Part shown: piece by piece, positions 9,115 through 17,744 of the stretch
How positions within the stretch are numbered: position 1 is the stretch's first letter
Layout: every line of letters begins with the position of its first letter
Assembly (NCBI RefSeq): GCF_013620795.1
Contig: NZ_LGLW01000009.1
Location: 1 to 64,000, forward strand
Direction of reading: 5' to 3'
Length of the DNA stretch: 64,000 nt
From: Pseudomonas sp. Q2-TVG4-2
GTDB lineage: Bacteria; Pseudomonadota; Gammaproteobacteria; Pseudomonadales; Pseudomonadaceae
Program-made: the position numbers and the translations under genes
Notes under the pieces: model-generated
The model's input: only the letters and a program-made list of their open reading frames with translations
Told to the model about the DNA's origin: nothing
Databases searched by the model: none

Positions 9115-9969
9115 TCAGGCGCTGCAGAGTTCCTCGGCAGTCTTGTCAGTGATGTTCGAACGATCGAAGCCGAAAGGTTCGACCGTCTTCAGATGCTCGT
9201 CGCTGCCAAGCCACTCCTTCAGTTCCGCATTGACGGCGTCGCGCAGTGCCTTGTCTTCTGGACGGAATGCCAGGGCGCCATAGCCGGTGTTGGCCGGGTC
9301 GTCCTTGAAGTCGTCGGTCGCCTCGACCTGATCGCCAGCCTTCTCGGCCAGGCCTCTCATGGTCAGTTGAGTGCCGACTGCGGCATCGGCCCGGCCGGTA
9401 CGCACGGCTTGCAGTTGCGAGGTGGTGTCAGGCACCTGAACGATTTGGGAGTCCTTGATACCGGCGTTGCGGGCATAGTTCAGGTTGACGGTGCCGGACA
9501 TGATCGCCAGCTTGATGCTTTCATCCTTAGCGATATCTGCGTAGCTGCTCAGTTGCTTGGGGTTGCCGGCCTTGACCAGTAGGGTGTCCTGCAACTGGTA
9601 GTGCGGATCGGTGAAGATCACTTGCTGGCAGCGCTCTGGGGTGATGTACATGCCGGCGGCGATCAGATCGAAACGGCTGGCGCGCAGACCGGGAATCAGC
9701 GAACCCCACTCGGTAAGGACGGGTTTGATGGTTTCGATGCCCATCCGCTGGAATATTTTTTCAACGATCTCCGGCGATTCTCCCGTGACGCTGCCATCGG
9801 TGGCGGTATAGGCGAAGGGGGTTTCGTTGGCATAGCCGATGCGGACGCTACTGCTGTCCTTGATGTTATCGAGGGTGTCTGCGTGGGCCAGACTACCTAC
9901 GGAAAGGCCGGCCAGAGCGGTGCAGGCCAGCATGAGCTTGCCAAAGTGAAGGGGACGTGCGCGACTCAT
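9115..9969 (-). CDS. ehuB: Ectoine/hydroxyectoine ABC importer, periplasmic binding protein
   Basis: A 284-residue solute-binding protein (SBP family 3). A Sec signal peptide is visible (hydrophobic stretch ending ...SLAHA, cleavage before DTLDNI). The mature domain carries the family pattern VRIGYANETPF and later GSLIPGLRASRFDLIAAGMYITPER, as in EhuB. It captures ectoine or hydroxyectoine in the periplasm and delivers it to EhuCD. The ATG at 9969 has AGGAG about 9 nt upstream; the frame to 10041 extends into the promoter region. It is the first gene of ehuBCDA and divergent from enuR, with a shared 232-bp regulatory region. Confidence 0.9.
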   Translation of the reverse strand: MSRARPLHFGKLMLACTALAGLSVGSLAHADTLDNIKDSSSVRIGYANETPFAYTATDGSVTGESPEIVEKIFQRMGIETIKPVLTEWGSLIPGLRASRFDLIAAGMYITPERCQQVIFTDPHYQLQDTLLVKAGNPKQLSSYADIAKDESIKLAIMSGTVNLNYARNAGIKDSQIVQVPDTTSQLQAVRTGRADAAVGTQLTMRGLAEKAGDQVEATDDFKDDPANTGYGALAFRPEDKALRDAVNAELKEWLGSDEHLKTVEPFGFDRSNITDKTAEELCSA

Positions 9970-10011
9970 TGTGAGTACTCCTGTGCTGTTATGGTTCGCA
10001 GGCGGGCTGCG

Positions 10012-10017
10012 TTTATA
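10012..10017 (-). promoter_or_regulatory. Possible -10 box for ehuB
   Basis: Reading the minus strand, TATAAA lies about 43 nt upstream of the ehuB start. No good -35 hexamer is found 16-18 nt further up, which fits a promoter that needs an activator, but the assignment is weak. Confidence 0.25.
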
Positions 10018-10138
10018 GGAGAGAGCATCAGGACAGGGCATTCCCTGCCACAGCGCGGTTTTTGACTGCTTCTAGAAAGAAACGTGCGCCGCGTTTCGCC
10101 AAACGAGGATACAAAAGCTGTTTTCCAGCGGGGATTGC

Positions 10139-10146
10139 ACTAGGAC
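10139..10146 (+). promoter_or_regulatory. Candidate EnuR box in the ehuB/enuR intergenic region
   Basis: ACTAGGAC occurs here, and its exact reverse complement occurs at 11720-11727 just upstream of eutB. These are the two regions an ectoine regulator would be expected to control. The word resembles CTGGAC-type half-sites reported for other MocR regulators such as TauR. A degenerate relative (CGAGGATAC) lies about 36 nt upstream. Operator identity is inference. Confidence 0.4.
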
Positions 10147-10201
10147 AATTGCATGACATTGCGCTTCAGTTGATCCTGTCGCCTCGACTGAGGTGATTGT
10201 T

Positions 10202-11611
10202 ATGCACAACTGGAAACAGGCCCTGCTCGCCGCTGGCAGTGGTGCGTCGAAATACAAACTGCTGGTGACCGCCGTCGCGACCGACATCGAGAAAGGCAGA
10301 CTTCAGGATGGCCAGCGCCTGCCGCCGCAGCGGTTGTTGGCCGACCAACTCGATGTCAGCGTGCAAACGGTGACCAATGCCTACAAGGAGCTGGAGCGCC
10401 AGGGCTGGGTGCGGTGCGAAGTCGGACGTGGCAGCTTCGTCAGCCGGCGCATCAGCGAGCGCGTCGCCAGCTCGATGCTCGACCGGGGTGAAAATTCGCT
10501 GCTGGACTTCTCTACGGCACGCATCATCCGCACCGAGACCCATGACCGCTTCTGGCGACAGACCTGCGAAGAGCTGGCCGCCGAGCATGAGCAACCGTGG
10601 ATTCACGCCTGCCGACCGATCGCCGGCTTCGAGCACCATCGCGAGGTTGGGGTGCAATGGCTCGCCGGTCTCGGCCTGACGGTAGAGCTGCAGGATCTGC
10701 TGCTGACCAACGGGACCTCGCACGCAGTTTTCCTTGCGCTCGCCTCCCTGGCTGGGCCGGATGATCTGGTGCTCTGTGAAAACTGTACCGACCATGGGGT
10801 GATCGGCACCGCCCAGGTGCTCGGCTTCACGTTGCAAGGGGTAGAGACCGATCGCTACGGCCTGGACCCAGAGCATTTCGAGGACCTCTGTGGCAACGAG
10901 CGGGTCACCGCACTGGTCTGCACCCCGAACCTTAACAACCCCACCAGCAGCGTGATGCCGGAGGCTCGCCGCCGCGAGATCGCCGAGATCGCTCGACGCT
11001 ATGGTGTTTACGTAATCGAGGATGATGTCTACGGACCGCTGCTCGGGGATCGCCGCGAAGCGCTGCCGATCAGCCATTACCTGCCGGAGCTGTCGTTCTA
11101 TTGCACCAGCCTGACCAAGTCGGTGCTCACCGGTCTGCGCCTGGGGTACCTGGCGATGCCGCGGCGACTGGCGCTGCGTACCGAGAGCATACTGCGTGTG
11201 AACAGCTGGATGGCCGCGCCGCTGCTCGGGGAAATCGCCACACGCTGGATCGAGCATGGCCAGGCGGACGAACTGGTGCGCCTGCAGCGCGAATTGATTG
11301 CCGTCCGCCAGGCGGCAGTCAGCGATGAACTGGGCGATTATTTACGCGGCAGTCATCCGCTATCGCTCAGCGCCTGGTTGAACGTCCCGGAACATTGGGA
11401 GCTGGATGCGCTGCAGCGCGAGCTGCGCCGGCGCGGAGTCGCCTTGACTCTGCCGGACCCTTTTCTCCCGCCAGGCACTCGCCGCCCCAGGGCGATGCGT
11501 CTCTGCGTTGGCGCCGAATGCGACGACGTACGGCTGCGCGAAGGGCTGTCGAGCGTTCGCGAAGTGTTCGAGCAGTACCCGGAAATCCATGAGTTTCGCG
11601 GTGCCCGTTGA
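10202..11611 (+). CDS. enuR: MocR-type regulator of ectoine uptake and catabolism
   Basis: A 469-residue GntR/MocR regulator: an N-terminal winged helix-turn-helix (about 15-85, with the RLPPQRLLADQLDVSVQTV region) fused to a fold-type I aminotransferase-like domain. The PLP lysine is K306 in TSLTKSVLTG. In EnuR of Ruegeria, PLP bound to this lysine reacts with ectoine breakdown products to relieve repression; the conserved lysine suggests the same here. ATG at 10202 has GAGGTGA 7 nt upstream and is preferred over the GTG at 10193. It is divergent from ehuBCDA and in line with eutB-doeD, as expected for the local regulator. Confidence 0.88.
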   Translation: MHNWKQALLAAGSGASKYKLLVTAVATDIEKGRLQDGQRLPPQRLLADQLDVSVQTVTNAYKELERQGWVRCEVGRGSFVSRRISERVASSMLDRGENSLLDFSTARIIRTETHDRFWRQTCEELAAEHEQPWIHACRPIAGFEHHREVGVQWLAGLGLTVELQDLLLTNGTSHAVFLALASLAGPDDLVLCENCTDHGVIGTAQVLGFTLQGVETDRYGLDPEHFEDLCGNERVTALVCTPNLNNPTSSVMPEARRREIAEIARRYGVYVIEDDVYGPLLGDRREALPISHYLPELSFYCTSLTKSVLTGLRLGYLAMPRRLALRTESILRVNSWMAAPLLGEIATRWIEHGQADELVRLQRELIAVRQAAVSDELGDYLRGSHPLSLSAWLNVPEHWELDALQRELRRRGVALTLPDPFLPPGTRRPRAMRLCVGAECDDVRLREGLSSVREVFEQYPEIHEFRGAR

Positions 11612-11719
11612 AACGCGCTCAACGGAACACTTCTGCGGCATTGTCTGATTGCCGGAAGTCCCGAAAACGGGGCACTGCGGCGATTGGCGCGGAACAATAT
11701 AGGGCTTGAAAAAAATAGC

Positions 11720-11727
11720 GTCCTAGT
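11720..11727 (-). promoter_or_regulatory. Candidate EnuR box upstream of eutB
   Basis: Reverse complement (GTCCTAGT) of the ACTAGGAC word found in the ehuB/enuR spacer. It lies about 60 bp before the eutB start in the 178-bp enuR-eutB gap. Two copies of an 8-mer in exactly the two control regions are suggestive but not proof. Confidence 0.4.
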
Positions 11728-11789
11728 ACATTCAGCTGCGGAATTCGGCGCTCCTACACTCGGCAACATTCACCATCGGGATGTTCGCC

Positions 11790-12761
11790 ATGCAGCCGAT
11801 TGTTCTTGACCAGCTTTTCGAGGCCCGCAGGTCCATTCGCAGCCTCGTTCGGGAAACGCCCCTGGAGCGGTCGGCGTCGCTCAGTCAGCTGGTCGGCGTG
11901 CCGGTGTGGTTGAAGCTGGAGTCGCAGCAGGCGACCGGCAGCTTCAAGCTGCGCGGGGCCAGTCATGCAGTGGCGCAACTGTCGGACGCGCAGAAACGCC
12001 TCGGTGTGGTGACCGCGTCCACTGGCAATCATGGCCGGGCGCTCGCCTTTGCCGCGGCGCAGCAGGGGGTCAGGGCGATCGTCTGCCTGTCGCAGCTGGT
12101 GCCGCCGAACAAGGTGCAAGCGATCCGTGAACTCGGCGCCGAGGTAGTTATCGTCGGTCACAGCCAGGACGACGCTCAGATCGAGGCAGGACGCATCGCC
12201 CGAAAGCAGGGTGCTGCCTTCATTCCGCCCTTCGACCATCCGCATATCATCGCCGGCCAGGGCACGCTCGGTCTGGAAATCCTCGAACAGTGCCCCGAAG
12301 TCGCTGAAGTGCTGGTGCCGCTGTCCGGCGGCGGGTTGTTTGCCGGCGTCGCGCTGGGTCTCAAACACCAACGCTCGGCGATCCGCGTCCACGGCATCAG
12401 CATGCGCCGCGGTGCGGCGATGCACGCGAGCCTGGAGGTCGGTCACCCGGTGGAAGTAGAGGAGCGTGCGAGCCTGGCCGATTCGCTTGGCGGTGGCATC
12501 GGGCTGAACAATCGCTACACCTTTGGCCTCGTTCGTGAGCTGGCCGACCAGATCCACCTGCTCGACGAGCCGGCCATCGCGGCGGGCATTCGTCATGCCT
12601 ACCACGAGGAGCGGCTGGTGCTCGAAGGCGCCGCCGTGGTGGGCATCGCCGCCCTGCTCGAGCGAATGATCGAGCCTCGCGGGCCGGTGGTCGTGGTGGT
12701 CAGCGGCCGAAACGTCGACACCGCGCAGCACCTGCGGGTGCTCAACGGCGCCAGCGAATAG
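11790..12761 (+). CDS. eutB: Hydroxyectoine utilization dehydratase EutB
   Basis: A 323-residue fold-type II PLP enzyme of the threonine dehydratase family. The PLP lysine is K53 in GSFKLRGA, the substrate-binding loop is STGNHG, and a glycine-rich PLP phosphate loop LSGGGLFAG is present. EutB is proposed to act with EutC on hydroxyectoine, converting it towards ectoine. Of two possible ATGs (11781 and 11790), the second has a GGGA box at the usual distance; the first has none. EutC follows 61 bp downstream. Sequence alone would say threonine/serine dehydratase; the context decides the name. Confidence 0.85.
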   Translation: MQPIVLDQLFEARRSIRSLVRETPLERSASLSQLVGVPVWLKLESQQATGSFKLRGASHAVAQLSDAQKRLGVVTASTGNHGRALAFAAAQQGVRAIVCLSQLVPPNKVQAIRELGAEVVIVGHSQDDAQIEAGRIARKQGAAFIPPFDHPHIIAGQGTLGLEILEQCPEVAEVLVPLSGGGLFAGVALGLKHQRSAIRVHGISMRRGAAMHASLEVGHPVEVEERASLADSLGGGIGLNNRYTFGLVRELADQIHLLDEPAIAAGIRHAYHEERLVLEGAAVVGIAALLERMIEPRGPVVVVVSGRNVDTAQHLRVLNGASE

Positions 12762-12822
12762 ACAACCCAACCCAGTCAACCCCGTTACCGGTGCGTCCGG
12801 TGCATCACCGATGGAGATCAAC

Positions 12823-13806
12823 ATGGCCGAGACCATCCTGCTCAGCGAAACCGATCTCCGCGCCTGCCTGGCCCTCGATCCGGCCAGCCTCGACGCGGTC
12901 GAACACGCTTTCCGCCTGCTCGCCACCGAGGCGGTGGCGATGCCGCCGATCCTGCGCCTGGATATCCCCGAGCACAACGGCGAGGTCGACGTGAAGACCG
13001 CCTACCTGCCGGGTTTGCCGCGCTTCGCCATCAAAGTCAGTCCGGGGTTCTTCGACAACCCGGCACTCGGTTTGCCGAGCCTCAACGGGCTGATGATGCT
13101 GTTCTCGACGCGCACCGGATTGCTCGATGCCCTGCTGCTGGACAACGGCTTTCTTACTGCGGTGCGCACGGCTGCTGCCGGTGCGGTGGCGGCCAAATGG
13201 CTGAGCCGTGGGAACGCCAGCCGCGTCGCGATCTTCGGCGCCGGGGAGCAAGCGCGTCTGCAGTTGGCGGCCTTGCGGCTGGTGCGCGACATCCGCGAGG
13301 TGCGCATCTGGGCCCGCGATCCGGCGAAGGCGACCGTCTTCGCCGGCGAGCTGCAGGGCGTAGACGTTCGGCTCATGGACAGCCTCGACGCCGCCATGGA
13401 CGGCATCGACATCGCCATTACCACCACCCCCAGCCGTACGCCTTTGATCCAGGCGCATCATTTGCAGCCGGGCTTGCACATCACAGCCATGGGCTCGGAC
13501 GCCGAGCACAAGAACGAGATCGCCGCCGACGCCCTGGCTGCCTGCGATCTCTATGTTGCCGACCGGCTCAGCCAGACCCGGATTCTCGGTGAGCTTCACC
13601 ACGCACTGGCAGCTGGCGCGGTGGACGACTCATCTTCCTTCGCCGAACTCGGCCAGGTGATCGCCGGGCATCACCCCGGCCGCACCTCGGCCGACCAGGT
13701 CACGCTCTGCGACCTGACCGGCACCGGCGCGCAGGACACTGCCATCGCCAGCTTCGCCTTCGACCGAGCCCGCGCGACGGGCAGGGGTTTCGTCTTCAAC
13801 CCCTGA
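12823..13806 (+). CDS. eutC: Ectoine utilization protein EutC (ornithine cyclodeaminase family)
   Basis: A 327-residue member of the ornithine cyclodeaminase/mu-crystallin family. The NAD(P)-binding Rossmann motif is GAGEQARLQL near residue 140. EutC is thought to work with EutB in hydroxyectoine conversion. A GGAG box 8 nt upstream fixes the start at the ATG at 12823; an upstream in-frame ATG at 12811 overlaps that box. It lies between eutB and doeA in the catabolic gene run. Confidence 0.85.
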   Translation: MAETILLSETDLRACLALDPASLDAVEHAFRLLATEAVAMPPILRLDIPEHNGEVDVKTAYLPGLPRFAIKVSPGFFDNPALGLPSLNGLMMLFSTRTGLLDALLLDNGFLTAVRTAAAGAVAAKWLSRGNASRVAIFGAGEQARLQLAALRLVRDIREVRIWARDPAKATVFAGELQGVDVRLMDSLDAAMDGIDIAITTTPSRTPLIQAHHLQPGLHITAMGSDAEHKNEIAADALAACDLYVADRLSQTRILGELHHALAAGAVDDSSSFAELGQVIAGHHPGRTSADQVTLCDLTGTGAQDTAIASFAFDRARATGRGFVFNP

Positions 13807-13907
13807 TCTTCAGACGCGAGCCTACTCGTGCTCGGGCCACACGCCCCAGTTCGCGAGCCAGCTCGCCCCTGCAGAGCAAAAGCGGTCCATCCACGAGGGC
13901 AAAGAAG

Positions 13908-15098
13908 ATGTCCGAGATCGTCGTTAATCTCCCGTTCAGCCGGGAGGAATATGCGTTGCGTATCGCCAAGGTTCGACAGGCCATGGCTGCCCGCGGCATC
14001 GAGCTGCTGGTCGTCACCGACCCGTCGAACATGGCTTGGTTGACCGGCTATGACGGCTGGTCGTTCTACGTGCATCAGTGCGTATTGCTGACGCTCGAGG
14101 GTGATCCGCTCTGGTTCGGCCGTAGTCAGGACGCCAATGGTGCGCGCCGCACGGTTTACATGGGCGACGACGATATCGTCGGCTACCCGGATCACTACGT
14201 GCAGTCCAGCGTACGGCATCCAATGGACTATCTTTCCAGCGAGGTGATCGCTGCGCGCGGATGGGACCGTCTGGCGATCGGTGTGGAGATGGATAACTAC
14301 TACTTCAGCGCCGCGGCCTTCCGCTCGCTGCAGCTGCATCTGCCGCGCACGCGTTTCCTCGACGCCACCGTGCTGGTCAATTGGCAGCGCGCGGTGAAAT
14401 CGCCACAGGAAATCGAATACATGCGCATCGCTGCACGTATCGTCCAGCGCATGCACGAGGCGATCTTTGAGCGCATCGAACCGGGTCTGCGCAAGAACGA
14501 GCTGGTCGCGGACATCTATCGCGCCGGGATCCTTGGGGTCGAAGGCCATGGCGGCGACTATCCGGCCGTCGTGCCGTTGCTGCCGACCGGCGCCGATGCC
14601 AGCGCGCCGCACCTGACCTGGAACGACAACCCGTTCCGGCTGGGTGCGGGCACCTTCTTCGAGATTGCCGGTTGCTATAAGCGCTACCACTGTCCGCTGT
14701 CGCGCACCATTTATCTGGGCAAGCCGCCAGCACACTTCCTCGAAGCCGAGCAGGCGGTAGTCGAAGGCATCTCGGCGGGCCTCGCCGTAGCGCGTCCAGG
14801 CAATACCGCCGGCGACATCGCCCGGGCCTTTTGCAAGGTGCTGGATAAGTTCGATATCCAGAAGGACAGCCGCTGCGGTTACCCGATCGGCATCAGCTAT
14901 CCGCCGGACTGGGGCGAGCGGACCATGAGCCTGCGTCCCAGCGACGATAGCGTGCTGGAGCCGGGCATGACCTTCCACTTCATACCTGGGCTGTGGATGG
15001 ACGACTGGGGGCTGGAAATCACCGAGAGCATCCTGATCACCGAGAGCGGGATGGAAACCTTCTGCGACTTGCCGCGCAAGCTTTACGTCAAGGACTGA
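13908..15098 (+). CDS. doeA: Ectoine hydrolase
   Basis: A 396-residue M24 (pita-bread) peptidase-family protein, with a creatinase-like N-terminal domain (about 1-150) and catalytic domain (about 170-390). DoeA (EutD) opens the ectoine ring to N-acetyl-diaminobutyrate. The stretch EIAGCYKRYHCPLSRT replaces usual metal-ligand positions of aminopeptidases, fitting a hydrolase of the creatinase/ectoinase branch. The start has a GAGGG box. The stop is 3 bp before doeB, so the two are coupled in order of the pathway. Confidence 0.92.
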   Translation: MSEIVVNLPFSREEYALRIAKVRQAMAARGIELLVVTDPSNMAWLTGYDGWSFYVHQCVLLTLEGDPLWFGRSQDANGARRTVYMGDDDIVGYPDHYVQSSVRHPMDYLSSEVIAARGWDRLAIGVEMDNYYFSAAAFRSLQLHLPRTRFLDATVLVNWQRAVKSPQEIEYMRIAARIVQRMHEAIFERIEPGLRKNELVADIYRAGILGVEGHGGDYPAVVPLLPTGADASAPHLTWNDNPFRLGAGTFFEIAGCYKRYHCPLSRTIYLGKPPAHFLEAEQAVVEGISAGLAVARPGNTAGDIARAFCKVLDKFDIQKDSRCGYPIGISYPPDWGERTMSLRPSDDSVLEPGMTFHFIPGLWMDDWGLEITESILITESGMETFCDLPRKLYVKD

Positions 15099-15101
15099 AC
15101 C

Positions 15102-16106
15102 ATGACTGAAACCTCGCTGCGCAACCCCATCAGCCCCACTGTCGACTTCGAGCGCGACGGTGTGCAGCACGGCTATCTGCGCCTGCCCCACTCCCGCGAC
15201 GACTCGGCGTGGGGCGCGGTGATGATCCCGATCACCGTGGTAAAGAATGGCGCGGGGTCCACTGCGCTGTTCTCCGGTGGCAACCACGGCGATGAATACG
15301 AGGGCCCGCTGGCGCTGAGCAAGCTAGCCGGCGGCCTTGACCCGGCGCGTGTGCATGGGCGGGTGATCATCATCCCATTCATGAACGCCCCGGCGGTGTG
15401 GGCCGGCACCCGCACCTCGCCGATTGACCACGGCAACCTGAACCGCAGCTTTCCCGGTCGGCCCGACGGTACGGTGACGCAGAAGATCGCCGACTACTTC
15501 CAGCGCAGCCTGCTGCCACTGGCCGACCTGGTGCTGGATATCCATTCCGGTGGAAAGACGCTCGACTTCCTGCCGTTCGCGGCCTGCCATGTGCTGGCCG
15601 ACAAGGCTCAGCAGGCACGCTGCGAGGCGGGCATGCGTGCCTTCGCGGCGCCCTTCTGCATGCGCATGCTGGAGCAGGACGCGCTAGGCATGTACGACAC
15701 CGCGGCAGAAGCGCAGGGCAAGGTATTTGTCACCACCGAACTCGGTGGCGGCGGCTCCATCAGCGCCAGGAGCCTGGCCATCGCCGAGCGTGGCGTGCGC
15801 AATCTGCTGATCCATTTCGATCTGCTTGAGGGTGAAACCGAGCCGGCCGAGTCGGTGATGCTGGACATGCCGGATGGCGATTGCTACCTGTGCAGCGAGA
15901 GCGACGGTCTGCTCGAGCTGTGCAAGGATCTGGGGGAGACCGTGCAAGAAGGTGAGCTGGTAGCGCGGGTGCATGATGCCCGCCGCACCGGCGTGGTGCC
16001 GGTGGATTACCGGGCACGGCGCGGCGGCCTGCTCAGCGCCCGGCACTTTCCAGGACGGGTGCAGAGTGGCGATACGCTGGCGGTAATCGCCGAGGTGGTA
16101 CGGTGA
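15102..16106 (+). CDS. doeB: N2-acetyl-L-2,4-diaminobutanoate deacetylase
   Basis: A 334-residue zinc hydrolase of the succinylglutamate desuccinylase/aspartoacylase family that deacetylates the DoeA product to L-2,4-diaminobutyrate. Zinc ligands are visible as H62 and E65 in GGNHGDE and H148 in LDIHSGG; E212 in TTELGGGG is a likely catalytic base. The C-terminal beta domain (about 250-330) is typical of the group. AAGGA about 8 nt upstream supports the ATG, immediately after doeA. Confidence 0.92.
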   Translation: MTETSLRNPISPTVDFERDGVQHGYLRLPHSRDDSAWGAVMIPITVVKNGAGSTALFSGGNHGDEYEGPLALSKLAGGLDPARVHGRVIIIPFMNAPAVWAGTRTSPIDHGNLNRSFPGRPDGTVTQKIADYFQRSLLPLADLVLDIHSGGKTLDFLPFAACHVLADKAQQARCEAGMRAFAAPFCMRMLEQDALGMYDTAAEAQGKVFVTTELGGGGSISARSLAIAERGVRNLLIHFDLLEGETEPAESVMLDMPDGDCYLCSESDGLLELCKDLGETVQEGELVARVHDARRTGVVPVDYRARRGGLLSARHFPGRVQSGDTLAVIAEVVR

Positions 16107-16208
16107 CGCTAATTGCGCGACGGGGCGTCGTCTACCCTTCAGGTGCCCTCGCCCGATGCGCGGAAAGGCAATCTGCGCCCCGGGGCGTTCCGGCTGGTAG
16201 GGGGAATC

Positions 16209-16718
16209 ATGCTCAAGCTCGATCGCTATGACCTGAAGATCCTGCATATCCTGTCCAAGGACGGGCGGATCACCAAGTCGGCTCTGGCTGAGGCCATCAA
16301 CCTGTCGGTGACCCCGGCCTGGGAGCGCGTGCGCAAGCTCGAAGCCGTCGGGCTGGTGCACGGCTATCGAGCGCTGATCGACTGGGGCGCGCTGTTCCGC
16401 ACCCAGCAGGTGCTGGTGGAAATCAGCCTGGCGCGGCACACCGCGCAGGATATGCGACGCTTCGAACAGCGGCTGGCCGAAGCGCCGGAGGTTGCCTTCT
16501 GCTATGCCACCGGTGGCGGCGTCGACTACATCGCGATGATCCGTGCGCGCGACATCGATCACTACCAGCGCTTCATCGATACGCTGTTGATGGAAGATCT
16601 GGGCATCGAGCGCTACTACACCTACATCGTCACGAAAAGCGTCAAGCGCGACGAAGGTGGCGCTCCGGCAACGCTTGACGATGAGCTATTTCCAGCCTCG
16701 CGAACCGAGGCGTTCTGA
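16209..16718 (+). CDS. doeX: Lrp/AsnC-family regulator of ectoine degradation
   Basis: A 169-residue Lrp/AsnC protein: N-terminal helix-turn-helix (about 5-55, with DGRITKSALAEAINLSVTP) and a C-terminal RAM ligand/oligomerisation domain. In Halomonas, doeX lies directly after doeAB and binds DNA near doeA. The ATG at 16209 has a GGGGGA box; the longer frame from 16113 has no supporting start site. Together with EnuR it gives the locus two regulators. Confidence 0.88.
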   Translation: MLKLDRYDLKILHILSKDGRITKSALAEAINLSVTPAWERVRKLEAVGLVHGYRALIDWGALFRTQQVLVEISLARHTAQDMRRFEQRLAEAPEVAFCYATGGGVDYIAMIRARDIDHYQRFIDTLLMEDLGIERYYTYIVTKSVKRDEGGAPATLDDELFPASRTEAF

Positions 16719-16785
16719 CCGACGCGGCTATACCCTCGCCCGGATTGGCACTAGAATGCGCGCCGCCTCGGCCATATCGGTCGGC

Positions 16786-16821
16786 AAATGGGTTCCCTCA
16801 CCCCATCACTTTCAAAAAGGA
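16786..16821 (+). promoter_or_regulatory. preQ1-I riboswitch
   Basis: Stem P1 pairs ATGGG (16788-16792) with CCCAT (16802-16806). The loop triplet TCC (16794-16796) can pair with GGA (16819-16821), forming the H-type pseudoknot of class I preQ1 aptamers, and an A-run (16814-16818) fills the third loop. The GGA is also the ribosome-binding site of the next gene, so ligand binding would shut off translation. preQ1-I elements are known upstream of COG1738 (yhhQ) genes in proteobacteria, exactly this context. Confidence 0.85.
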
Positions 16822-16827
16822 CATGCC

Positions 16828-17481
16828 GTGCTGCAGATCCCTTCGTCGGTCCGCCGGGCCACCCTGGCTGGGCTGATCGCCTTTCACATCCTCATTATCA
16901 TCGCCAGCAACTACCTGGTGCAGCTGCCGATCACCCTGTTCGGCTGGCACACCACGTGGGGTGCATTCAGCTTCCCATTCATCTTCCTGGCTACCGACCT
17001 GACCGTGCGCCTGCTCGGCAAGGGCCCGGCGCGGCGGGTAATCGCCCAGGTCATGCTTCCGGCGCTGGTGGCCTCCTATGTGGTCTCGGTGTTGTTCCAC
17101 CAGGGCGCGTTCAGTGGCGTCGCGGCGCTGGGCGAGTTCAATCTATTCGTGTTCCGCATCGCCATCGCTAGCTTCCTCGCTTATGTCTTCGGTCAGATCC
17201 TCGACATCCAGGTGTTCGATCGGTTGCGCCGCTTGCGCCATTGGTGGGTTGCGCCCAGCGCCTCCACCGTGTTCGGCAATCTGCTGGACACCTTTGTGTT
17301 CTTCTCTATCGCCTTCTGGCACAGCGATGATCCGTTCATGGCGGCGAACTGGGTGGAGATTGCCAGCGTCGATTACGTGATCAAGCTGGCCATCAGCCTG
17401 GCGCTGTTCGTGCCGCTCTACGGCATGCTGCTCAACGCCATCGTGCGCATGCTGCCGCAGCAGAAGACCGCCACGGCGTAA
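16828..17481 (+). CDS. yhhQ: Queuosine precursor transporter (YhhQ/COG1738)
   Basis: A 217-residue inner-membrane protein with about six hydrophobic helices, family VUT/COG1738. YhhQ imports queuosine precursors (preQ0/preQ1) for tRNA modification. The start is GTG at 16828 behind AAAAAGGA, which is sequestered by the preQ1 riboswitch; a nearby ATG at 16823 is out of frame. Length matches E. coli YhhQ (221). It interrupts the ectoine genes (doeX before, doeC after) without an obvious functional link, and its own riboswitch suggests independent control. Confidence 0.92.
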   Translation: MLQIPSSVRRATLAGLIAFHILIIIASNYLVQLPITLFGWHTTWGAFSFPFIFLATDLTVRLLGKGPARRVIAQVMLPALVASYVVSVLFHQGAFSGVAALGEFNLFVFRIAIASFLAYVFGQILDIQVFDRLRRLRHWWVAPSASTVFGNLLDTFVFFSIAFWHSDDPFMAANWVEIASVDYVIKLAISLALFVPLYGMLLNAIVRMLPQQKTATA

Positions 17482-17487
17482 ACGCAA

Positions 17488-17518
17488 GAGACGGCAACAG
17501 CGTCGGAAGCGCCGTCTC
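17488..17518 (+). terminator. Possible hairpin terminator after yhhQ
   Basis: GAGACGGC (17488-17495) pairs with GCCGTCTC (17511-17518) across a 15-nt loop, 6 bp after the yhhQ stop. There is no T-tract, so termination is uncertain. The remaining spacer to doeC (to 17744) shows nothing else I can name. Confidence 0.35.
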
Positions 17519-17744
17519 GCGACTCCTCTGCGTCGGGTGGAAACGGCGCAGCCTTTTCCACCGCCAGCACGCGGAAAGCCGGCAAAGGCCCGGTGAATAT
17601 CCACCGCTACCAGCCCCGCGCGCTTTTCTTGTTTTCCCGCCGCCGAACAGAAAGATTCACCTTCCAATCGGGGCGCTACGGAAAAAAGACCAAGCCGCCC
17701 TTCCCTAACATGTCTCCCATGCCACTCGGCCCGGAGACATTGCC

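Noticed and set aside
10202-11611. EnuR as a genuine aminotransferase enzyme
   Set aside because: The aminotransferase-like domain is fused to a winged-helix DNA-binding domain, the MocR layout, and it sits divergent from the operon it would control.
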